Assembly (NCBI RefSeq): GCF_000209735.1
Contig: NC_021002.1
Span: 918,021-982,020 of the forward strand
Origin: Mycoplasmopsis fermentans PG18
GTDB taxonomy: Bacteria > Bacillota_I > Bacilli_A > Mycoplasmatales > Metamycoplasmataceae
Reading direction: 5' to 3'
DNA: 64,000 nucleotides
Within the stretch, counting starts at the first letter, position 1; every line of letters begins with the position of its first letter. This document shows, one piece after another, positions 57,065 through 64,000 of this stretch. The notes beneath the pieces were generated by a model. It was not told the DNA's origin. It made no database searches and saw only the letters and a list, made by a program, of their open reading frames with translations. Made by a program: the position numbers and the translations under genes.

Positions 57065-58618
57065 ATGAACAAAAAATTAGAATTTGGAACAGCTGGAATT
57101 AGAGGAATTTTAGGTTCTGGTGAAGACCATTTAAATGTAGCTCATGTTCAAAGAGTTATTCATGGTTTTGCTAAATATTTAAAAAACAAATATAGCCACA
57201 TTAATCCAATTACTGTTGTTATTGGACGTGATAACCGTAGATTCTCAGCTACATTTGCAACCTTAAGTGCTCAAATTTTAAGCCAATATGACATTAAGGT
57301 TATTTTTCCTCTATACTTGACTCCAACACCTTTTGTTAGTTTTGCAATTTTAAGAGAACATGCTCAAGGTGGAATTAACATTACAGCAAGTCATAATCCA
57401 GCAGAATATAATGGAATAAAACTTTACAACGACATGGGAAGTCAATGCTTACCTGAAGAAATTAAAGAAATTAGTGCTTATTTTGAAGATTATTCAAAAT
57501 ATGATGAAAATCTTAAAGTTCCTAAAAAAGAAGCTATTTTTAAAGAACTGAAAAACCATAAGTTTTATCCAAAGAAACTTTACAATGAATATATCGATAG
57601 GATTCTTAAATTAGGAGGACTTGTTGACTTATCTGATATTTCGTTAATCTATTCTCCATTACACGGGACAGGACGTGATTTTGTATCTGATATATTTAAT
57701 AAATTTATTGAAAGATACAGATTAAAACCTGAAAATGTTCATTATGTCAAAAGTCAAATGTATCCAAGTACATCTTTTAGACATTGCAAATATCCAAACC
57801 CTGAAAGAGAAAAAACATACAGCAAATCTATTAAACAAGCTCAAAAACATAACGCAGACATTATATTAGTAACTGATCCAGACAGCGATAGAGTCGGTTT
57901 AGTTGTTAGACATAATAACGAATATGTGAGATTAAATGGTAATGAAACAGCAACAATTATTTTTGATTACTTGATTAGTAAATCAAGTATAAGTAATTTT
58001 GCAAATCAATACATGGTTTACTCATATGTTTCATCAAATATGCCAGCAATTTTAGCTAGAAAAAATGGTATAAAAGTTTATGAAGTTCCAACAGGATTTA
58101 AATGAATTGGAATGATAATAAATGAAGAAATCAAAAAAGATCAACACTGCATGTTTGCTTTTGAAGAAAGCTATGGTTCATTAATTGATGAAAGTTTAGC
58201 TAGAGATAAAGATGCTATTCAATCAGTTGCTATTTTAGTTAAAATAGCTGCAGAATACAAAAAAGAAAACAAAACAATTGTTGATGCTTTAAATGAAATA
58301 TATAAAGAAAATGGTTACATTGTTAGTGGTAATGTTGAAATTATGACTGATGAAAATACATCATTAAGTAATATTCAAAACAGTTTTATTAACTTAGATT
58401 TAGACAATAAAATTGTTGATGACTTTAACAAAAAAACTGATTTTACTAAATCAAATATGATTAAAATTACATTCTCAAATGACGATTCTTGACTTGCACT
58501 AAGACCATCAGGAACAGAACCAAAAATCAAATTTTACATTTTTGCATTTGGTAAAGATCAACAAGAAGCTCAAGCAAAATTTGATAATTTTGCAAGAATT
58601 ATAAAAGAAATAAAATAA
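57065..58618 (+). CDS. phosphoglucomutase/phosphomannomutase
   Basis: A 517-residue alpha-D-phosphohexomutase that interconverts the 1- and 6-phosphates of glucose or mannose. The start MNKKLEFGTAGIRGILG is typical. The active-site Ser lies in ITASHNPAEYNGIK near residue 125; the metal loop is DPDSDRVGL near 275; the sugar-binding EESYGSLID is near 365; and the phosphate-binding RPSGTEPKIKFY is in the C-terminal domain. Two Trp-TGA codons are used. A longer upstream frame (57008) is rejected, because homology starts at MNKK. No ribosome site: the -10-like TATATTATA runs almost into the ATG. Confidence 0.94.
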
Positions 58619-58632
58619 CCATAATATTAAAG

Positions 58633-58655
58633 CAAAAGGATTAGCCTTTTGTTTT
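58633..58655 (+). terminator. terminator of the phosphohexomutase gene
   Basis: CAAAAGG / CCTTTTG stem with five-base loop and T-rich tail, 15 nt past the stop. Confidence 0.75.
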
Positions 58656-58680
58656 ATTTAACTGTTTTATAGGCTTATAC

Positions 58681-58707
58681 AAAAAATGAACTTTTTAAAA
58701 AGTCCAT
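58681..58707 (-). terminator. terminator of the YitT-like gene
   Basis: ATGAACTTTTT / AAAAAGTCCAT (11 bp with one G-T pair) ends in six T on the minus strand, 8 nt past the stop. Confidence 0.8.
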
Positions 58708-58714
58708 TAATTGA

Positions 58715-59986
58715 TTATTTTTCGTCGACATATTTAGTAATAAAGCTACCTGAAATTCCAATTACTGGTTTAACTGAAATTCATAATTTAGTATCTAAAG
58801 TTTTTAAATCACGAATAATGCTACGTGTTTCTAAAAGAAGCATTGTAGTTACTACACTATATGTTTTTAAGCCTGAGTAACCACTTATGCCTTCAACAAC
58901 AGTGTAGCCATGTCAATAGTTAATTTTCTTAAAGTACGCTAACACTAAATCTGGTGAAGGCCCACAAGAAATTTCAACTGCAACTTTTTTATATTTAGGA
59001 TAAATAAAGTTAATTAAGAAGTTAACAACCAATATATAGAAGAATGTTGTAAATTCTCTCATTCCGAAGAATACTCTGTTACCTGAATCTTCAATAATTT
59101 GAGTTCCAACACCATTTGTTAAAATTTTTGCATAGTTATGATGTGGTTGAGCAAAACCAAAAATGATTAAGAATGTTATAGTCATTATGATTGAAATAAG
59201 ACTTAAGATATTGCCAACACTTTTTTGTTTTTTAGTTGAGAAGTAATAAGCAACAATATCTGTGCCGCCAGTTGATCCGCCATTTTTTCAAGCAATAGCA
59301 ATTGCTGTTCCAGCACAACCTGAACCAATAGCTCCATAAGCAAAAATTGGTCAAGAATTAGGATTTTCTAAAGTTACACTTCCAACTTTTATTTCTTTAG
59401 TTCAACCAGGTGCAAAATTAATATGTTCATGTAATCAGTCTAAAACTATTTTATTTTCTCCAATTGGAACTGAAGTTAATATCAAATTAGTTAATATTTG
59501 AAATAGCATAAAAGCTAGTGTCATCAAAGTAAAACTTTTCTTAATCTTAAATCCAAATCCTAAAAGAAGCGGTAAGTTAAAAGCTAAGTAAATTAAAGCA
59601 AAATAAGGCTTAGTACTCGGTGCAATTAAGTTAATTAATAAGGGAGCTCCACTAAGTCCACTAGGAATAGTTTCACCTCTATTTAAGAATACTTGCACAC
59701 CAAAGTTAAAGACCAATGCTGATAAAAAGATAAAAACTAAACGACGAGCATAGAGTTTAGCAATTCTTTTCCTAACTTCCTTGTTTTTAGGATTATCTTT
59801 TTCATAATTATGACGGACCATTTCAAGACTGTCAAGAGATTTTTCATCAAGAATTTCCTTTTTAGGTTCTTGGATTTGATTTTTTGCTTCAAAAACCATA
59901 TCTTTAACTTCTTGAATAGCTTCTTTACTAACTTCAAGGTTATGCACTTGTTCTAGTTTGGTAGTATCTTTTTCGTTGTTATTCAT
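58715..59986 (-). CDS. YitT-family membrane protein
   Basis: A 423-residue protein of the YitT/DUF161 family, of unknown function in bacteria. An unusual 90-residue acidic and basic N-terminus precedes five or six membrane segments. Conserved motifs: FLNRGETIPSGLSGAPLL, FNLPLLLGFGFKIKKSF, GAIGSGCAGTAIAIAWKNGGSTGGTDIVAYY (the family's glycine-rich core). The C-terminal DUF2179 domain is GYTVVEGISGYSG and TTMLLLETRSIIRDL. It lacks a Shine-Dalgarno site; TATAAA ends 9 nt before the ATG. It is divergent from rplU. Confidence 0.88.
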
Positions 59987-60036
59987 AATATTAATTTTAT
60001 ATTAAATATTTATTTTTTTAATTAATATTTTTGTTA

Positions 60037-60130
60037 TATAATAACCATGTTACTTTTGTAACCATTCTGAACAGGTTTAAGAGCTTATAAGCCACCTTAA
60101 AGATGAGCCACAAAATTCAGGAGGTATAGC
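60037..60130 (+). promoter_or_regulatory. rplU promoter and L21-leader-like 5' UTR
   Basis: TATAAT at 60037-60042 begins an 89-nt leader with GTTAC-TTTT-GTAAC, then TTTAAG...CTTAAA around a GCTTATAAGC palindrome, and AGGAGG before the ATG. Ribosomal L21 leaders in Firmicutes are known autoregulatory elements; whether this belongs to that RNA family cannot be settled here. Confidence 0.5.
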
Positions 60131-60430
60131 ATGATTGCTATTATCGAAACTGGAGGCAAACAAATTTTAGTTAAAGAAGGCCAAACCATCTTTATTGAAA
60201 AAATTGAAGGTAAAGAAGGTTCAACCGTTGACTTTGACAAGGTTTTATTAATCGACAATAAGATTGGTAAACCATATCTTAAAGGAGCCAAAGTTACTGG
60301 AAAAATCCAAAAACAAGGCAAAGCAAAAAAAATAGTTGTATATCGTCACAACCCTAAATCAACTCATAAGAGAAAATTGGGACACCGTCAACCTTACACA
60401 CGTGTAGAAATTACAAAAATTGTAGGATAG
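60131..60430 (+). CDS. rplU: 50S ribosomal protein L21
   Basis: A 99-residue protein, the normal length. MIAIIETGGKQILVKEGQ is the family N-terminus; KIVVYRHNPKSTHKRKLGHRQPYTRVEITKI is the C-terminal rRNA-binding signature. It binds 23S rRNA. It is followed after 9 nt by rpmA, in the universal L21-L27 order. The Prp protease gene that often sits between them in Firmicutes is absent, in keeping with the short L27 N-terminus. Confidence 0.98.
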   Translation: MIAIIETGGKQILVKEGQTIFIEKIEGKEGSTVDFDKVLLIDNKIGKPYLKGAKVTGKIQKQGKAKKIVVYRHNPKSTHKRKLGHRQPYTRVEITKIVG

Positions 60431-60439
60431 GATTATAAC

Positions 60440-60838
60440 ATGGCACATACGAAAGCCGGTGGTTCAACCCGTAATGGTCGTGACTCTCGTGGTCAAAGAC
60501 TTGGAATCAAATTAGGTGACGGACAATTTTGTACAGCTGGATCAATTATCTTTAGACAACGTGGTACAAAGATTTTCCCAGGTACAAATTGTGGACGTGG
60601 AAATGACGATACATTATTTGCTTTAATTACAGGATATGTAAAATTTGAAACAAGAAGAAATAGAACATATGCCTCAGTATATCCAGAAAGAGTTTCAAGT
60701 GCTCTTTCACAACCAGTTGTAAAAAAGGCTGCTGTTAAAAAAGAAACCGCTCCTAAAGTAGCGGTTAAAAAACCAGCTGCAAAAAAAGCAACTACAACAA
60801 CTAAAAAAGTTAGTGCTGCAAAAAAAGCAACTAAATAA
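60440..60838 (+). CDS. rpmA: 50S ribosomal protein L27 with Lys/Ala-rich tail
   Basis: Residues 1-85 are a normal L27: [53 protein letters not shown] and VYPE. The N-terminus reaches the peptidyl-transferase centre. There is no cleavable N-terminal extension of the LxxFFAxKKG type, so no Prp processing is needed. Residues about 93-132 are an added tail of [26 protein letters not shown] and similar, like histone H1 C-termini. L27 is usually 85-95 residues. Codon use does not change at the junction. The ribosome site is AGGATT. Confidence 0.96.
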   Translation: MAHTKAGGSTRNGRDSRGQRLGIKLGDGQFCTAGSIIFRQRGTKIFPGTNCGRGNDDTLFALITGYVKFETRRNRTYASVYPERVSSALSQPVVKKAAVKKETAPKVAVKKPAAKKATTTTKKVSAAKKATK

Positions 60839-60845
60839 TTTAGAT

Positions 60846-60876
60846 AAATATGCACATTTTTATGATGTGCATATTT
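60846..60876 (+). terminator. terminator of rplU-rpmA
   Basis: A perfect 12-bp stem AAATATGCACAT / ATGTGCATATTT followed by a T-rich run. Confidence 0.85.
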
Positions 60877-60909
60877 TATTTATTTGAGTGTTTTATAGGT
60901 TTTTAAGAA

Positions 60910-60930
60910 AAAACAGGACTTGCCTGTTTT
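60910..60930 (-). terminator. terminator of the leftward membrane-protein gene
   Basis: AAAACAGG / CCTGTTTT with a five-base loop, T-rich on the minus strand; it touches the stop codon at 60929. Confidence 0.8.
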
Positions 60931-61543
60931 AACTTTCTTTAGCAAATTTTCTCTTTTGAAAAATCATTGCAATAATTGAAATAACAATTGAACAACCTGC
61001 GACAATAATTGTTAAAATGCTGTTTCAAGTTATAAGTTTTCTCAATAAGTCAACTGACTCTTCTACGCTTAAAGAAGAATTAGTTATTTTTGAATATACA
61101 AGTCCATATAAACAACTTATTGTAATACCTGCTATTGTAGCTGCTGCTAAAATGATTAAGATTGTTCCAAAGACTCAATTCTTTCTTGCTATATGAGCTA
61201 TTGATGTTACAAAGTAAACAATGACTGTAGCTGTTGAAAGAATAAAGAATAAAGCAATTGCAACTAAAGCAATAATTGAGCCACCAATTAATGAAATTGA
61301 AGTTGAATTATGAAAAATGTTATTTATAAATTCTTTACAAGCAGCAAATCCATCCTTCATTGAAATAGCAACTGCGCACATATTTCAAGTGCCAAAGAAT
61401 CCTACTCCAAATTCAGTTGTTGCTGGTTTGGCTTCTTCTTTGATGATCATTTCAGGTTGCATACCAAAAATGAACAATAAACAAAAGCCAACTACAAAAG
61501 CTAATAATACTATTAGCGGAATAAATTTAGTTCTACTATACAT
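60929..61543 (-). CDS. four-helix membrane protein of unknown function
   Basis: A 204-residue protein with four hydrophobic segments near residues 8-30 (LIVLLAFVVGFCLLFIFG), 85-120 (GSIIALVAIALFFILSTATVIV), 132-155 and 175-197. The loop between helices 1 and 2 is about 55 residues. This tetraspan layout with a large first outside loop (NMCAVAISMKDGFAACKEF has two Cys) recalls claudin-like mycoplasma proteins, but no family was recognised. Two Trp-TGA codons are used. It is monocistronic with its own terminator, and converges on rpmA. Confidence 0.7.
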
Positions 61544-61623
61544 TATTATTTTCCTTTTTTTAATTACTATAATTATTTTATAGTATATATTTTAATTTTT
61601 TAAAAAATAAACAAGACTTTAAA

Positions 61624-61645
61624 ACAAGACCACTATGGGTCTTGT
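61624..61645 (-). terminator. terminator of the alcohol dehydrogenase gene
   Basis: ACAAGACC / GGTCTTGT stem, 8-bp perfect, 18 nt past the stop; moderately T-rich tail on the minus strand. Confidence 0.65.
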
Positions 61646-61662
61646 CTAAATTTAGGCAGATT

Positions 61663-62730
61663 TTATTTCTTTCCTCTGTAACCAAAGTCAATAACAGCAC
61701 GTCCTAAGAATTCACCTTTTTGAAGTTTTTCAAATACTTCTGAAACTTCTTCTAGTTTAATAACTTTTGTAACTTCTGATTTAACTTTTCCTTCTGCAGC
61801 ATATTGAAGTGATTCTTGTAAATCAAGTCTTGTACCAACGATTGATCCAGCTAATTCTTTTTCGAACAATACTGTTCAGAATACTGAAACGCCAATGTTG
61901 TCTTTACCAAGTTTGTCTTTTGATGGAAGGCCTACTAATACTTGACGTCCTCCACGACGAAGCATTTCCATGCCTTGTTCACCAGCAATTGTAGCAACTG
62001 ATGTGTTAATTACAGCGTGAGCTCCACCACCAGTCTTTTCAATAAGTTTTTGAATAAAGTTTGGATCTTTCTTAGAGTTGAATGCAAATTCTGCTCCTGA
62101 TTTTAAAGCTAATTCGCATTTTTCATCTGTTAAGTCGATACCAATAGGTCTATATCCCATTGCTTTAGCATATTGAATTGCTAATTGGCCAAGTCCACCA
62201 ACACCGATAACAACCATTCAGTAACCTGGACGAGCTTTAGCTCTTTTAATTGCCTTATAGGTTGTAACACCAGCACATACTACAGGTGCTCCAGTAATTA
62301 AATCTAATCCTTCTGGAACAATTCCTACATAATCTTCGTGTCCAATTGCATATTCAGCAAATGATCCATCAAATGTGTAAGCTGACATGTTTTGTTTAGG
62401 ACAAAGTGTTTCTTCACCTTGTAAACATCATTCACATAATCCACAAGCATCATGTAATCATGCTAGACAAACTCTGTCACCTTTTTTAAGACGTGTACAT
62501 CCTGGACCAAGTTTTTCAACAATACCGATACCTTCGTGTCCTGGAATTAATGGATATTTAGGTTCTACCAATCAGTCATAGTTTGCAGCGTGTAAGTCTG
62601 TGTGGCATACCCCTGAAGTTTCCATTCTAATAAGAACTTGTTTAGGCCCTGGTTTTGGAATTGGAACTTCCTTAACACTTCATTGTTTTGGTTTTTCAAC
62701 AACAAAAGCTTTCATAGTTGTTTTTGCCAT
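61663..62730 (-). CDS. zinc-dependent alcohol dehydrogenase
   Basis: A 355-residue medium-chain dehydrogenase (AdhA/AdhT-like) that interconverts primary alcohols and aldehydes. Catalytic zinc ligands: Cys in SGVCHTDLH (near residue 42), His in IPGHEGIG and Cys in APVVCAGVT. The structural zinc lobe is [15 protein letters not shown], with all four Cys. The cofactor loop [19 protein letters not shown] is near residue 175, with IDLTDEK, an Asp at its end, favouring NAD. Length is normal. AAGGAGA precedes ATG 62730. It could reoxidise NADH during fermentation. Confidence 0.94.
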
Positions 62731-62870
62731 AAAATCTATCTCCTTAAAAAAATAATAGTAATTTTTTAATGTTTTATAAAACATTCATGGGAACATTCCC
62801 ATAATTTAATTCTATATTTTTTTTAAAATAAAATTGCCATTTGAAAAAAATACTAAAAGTTTTCTACAAT

Positions 62871-63423
62871 AGAGTGAACCCCAAATTCCGTACTTTTTGG
62901 AAAGGGGTTCATTTTTATGCAATTTAAATTTAAAAAAGTAAAAAGAAACAAATGAAATAGAGATATAAAAGGTTATTTAAAATTAAAACTTGATCAAAAG
63001 ATAAAAATTATCGAATTATATTTTCAAGAATTTAGTATTTTAGAAATATCTAAAATAATGGAAAACTCTTATTCAGCATGCTATTCAGTAATAGAAAAAT
63101 ACAAAAAGTTTGGTTATAATTCTTTTGCTATGGAAAAGAAAAAAGGAAGAAAATCTAAAATAAATTTAGATGCTCAAAAGGCAACAAATTTTAAAATCAA
63201 TATTGAAAATAAAATAGAAAATAAAGATTTATTAATTAAACAATTAAAGGAAGAAAATAAAATACTCAAATTGGAGAATGCGATAGCAAAAAAAGTGAGC
63301 GCCTTGGTTCAATTGAAAGACTCACTAACAAAGAAAAATTCCAAATAACAATTGAACTAAGGCAAGAATTTAAAAAGCTATTTTTTATTAAATTAATATT
63401 AGAAAAAATTAAATTGAAAAAGT
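62871..63423 (+). mobile_element. IS3-family element, copy 1, truncated by copy 2
   Basis: It starts with AGAGTGAACCCC and a leader in which TGAACCCC pairs with GGGGTTCA (62896 onward), covering the ribosome site of orfA. OrfA follows, then the first 40 or so codons of orfB (SERLGSIERLTNKEKFQITI). At 63423 the orfB frame runs straight into the AGAGTGAACCCC of copy 2. So it is a 553-bp partial element in direct tandem with copy 2. Confidence 0.75.
62917..63348 (+). CDS. IS3-family transposase OrfA, copy 1
   Basis: A 143-residue OrfA: an N-terminal helix-turn-helix DNA-binding domain (QKIKIIELYFQEFSILEISKI, then SYSACYSVIEKYKKFG), a basic linker (KKKGRKSKI) and a leucine-zipper-like coil (LLIKQLKEENKILKLENAI). 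The start is ATG 62917 with GGAAAGGGG before it; TGA at codon 13 is Trp. Near the end a run of seven A before G (63288-63295) is a likely -1 slip site; the -1 frame continues as KKSERLGSIERLTNKEKFQI, the normal OrfB start. This is the standard OrfAB fusion arrangement for IS3 elements. Confidence 0.85.
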
Positions 63424-63425
63424 AG
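63349..63425 (+). pseudogene. OrfB stump of IS copy 1
   Basis: The -1 frame from the slip site continues TIELRQEFKKLFFIKLILEK and ends at TAG 63423-63425, formed where copy 2 begins. The DDE catalytic core is missing, so this copy cannot transpose by itself. Confidence 0.65.
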
Positions 63426-64000
63426 AGTGAACCCCAAATTCCGGACTTTTTGGAAAGGGGTTCATTTTTATGCAATTTAAATTTAAAAAAGTAAAAAGAA
63501 ACAAATGAAATAGAGATATAAAAGGTTATTTAAAATTAAAACTTGATCAAAAGATAAAAATTATCGAATTATATTTTCAAGAATTTAGTATTTTAGAAAT
63601 ATCTAAAATAATGGAAAACTCTTATTCAGCATGCTATTCAGTAATAGAAAAATACAAAAAGTTTGGTTATAATTCTTTTGCTATGGAAAAGAAAAAAGGA
63701 AGAAAATCTAAAATAAATTTAGATGCTCAAAAGGCAACAAATTTTAAAATCAATATTGAAAATAAAATAGAAAATAAAGATTTATTAATTAAACAATTAA
63801 AGGAAGAAAATAAAATACTCAAATTGGAGAATGCGATAGCAAAAAAAGTGAGCGCCTTGGTTCAATTGAAAGACTCACTAACAAAGAAAAATCCAAAATA
63901 ACAATTGAACTAAGGCAAGAATTTAAAAAGCTATTTTTTAATTAAATTATATTAGAAAAAATTTAAATTGAAAAAGTCAAACTTTTTATGAGAATTTTAA
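63424..64000 (+). mobile_element. IS3-family element, copy 2, runs off the window
   Basis: It has the same leader palindrome, orfA and orfB start as copy 1, offset by 553 bp and almost identical. After orfA, the orfB frame hits TAA within RQEFKKLFFN, and an extra T near 63963 shifts it again; KLKKSNFLWEF-like sequence follows at the window edge. Whether a full orfB lies beyond base 64000 cannot be seen. Confidence 0.7.
63470..63901 (+). CDS. IS3-family transposase OrfA, copy 2
   Basis: The same 143-residue OrfA as copy 1; the only visible protein difference is the last residues, KKNPK in place of KKNSK. The slip run of seven A lies at 63841-63847. Near-identity to copy 1 points to a recent duplication or insertion of one element into another. 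Confidence 0.85.

Noticed and set aside
60493..60855. 120-codon minus-strand frame opposite rpmA
   Set aside because: Antisense to the Lys/Ala tail; the low complexity of the tail creates the open frame.

Overview
The window comes from a mollicute, most likely in the Mycoplasmopsis (Mycoplasma hominis-group) part of the tree. The DNA is very AT-rich, and almost every conserved protein reads through in-frame TGA codons at tryptophan positions (RecA, AspRS, MalK, phosphoglucomutase), so TGA is Trp and only TAA and TAG stop. Lipoproteins with a Cys lipobox, many decayed genes and an IS3-type element fit that group. I cannot name the species from sequence alone.

Left part (1-16.2 kb): the end of a large modular surface protein; recA; a decayed DDE transposase; a YmdB-type phosphodiesterase followed by an unassigned, terminator-ended structured RNA candidate; an M42 aminopeptidase; lipoprotein remnants; an MgtA-type P-ATPase; a YgjP-type metalloprotease overlapping a NERD-domain protein; a flavodoxin-fold reductase; nusB; and gltX. 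From 16.2 to 25.4 kb: a solo IS-end palindrome, a lipoprotein, a frameshifted AlkD-like gene, then a fructose PTS locus (fruR-fruK-fruA). fruA carries an in-frame TAA in its IIB domain, and arrays of GGGACATAA hairpins lie on both sides of the locus. aspS and hisS follow. From 25.5 to 34.4 kb: an APC permease, an orphan HsdS next to an AlbA/Schlafen-type ATP-binding regulator, a heterodimeric-type ABC exporter pair and a NUDIX hydrolase.

The centre of the window (34.4-56 kb, nearly all minus strand) is a maltose/maltodextrin regulon. It holds a 791-residue substrate-binding lipoprotein, a MalF permease with a coiled-coil extension of more than 500 residues, MalG, MalK and three unrecognised small membrane proteins. 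With these come a pullulanase, two intact GH13 glucosidases, a GH65 phosphorylase, beta-phosphoglucomutase and a GntR regulator. A secreted GH13 lipoprotein upstream is broken by two A-tract frameshifts, and a second GH13 remnant lies beyond it. A palindrome CTTGATRTATCAA precedes at least two of these genes and is a candidate GntR operator. The inferred route is: maltodextrin binding and import, debranching and hydrolysis inside the cell, phosphorolysis of maltose to glucose plus beta-glucose-1-phosphate, then isomerisation by PgmB; the alpha-phosphohexomutase at 57 kb handles alpha-phosphosugars.

The right end (56-64 kb) has an ECF-type S component divergent from the phosphohexomutase, a YitT-family membrane protein divergent from rplU-rpmA (L27 has a histone-H1-like Lys/Ala tail), a membrane protein, a zinc alcohol dehydrogenase, and two tandem, 553-bp-offset copies of the 5' part of an IS3-family element running off the window. 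Repeated themes are frameshifts in homopolymer runs, TATAAAACA-bearing hairpins at gene ends, and several genes whose start codon lies only about 4-10 nt after a -10-like box, suggesting leaderless mRNAs.
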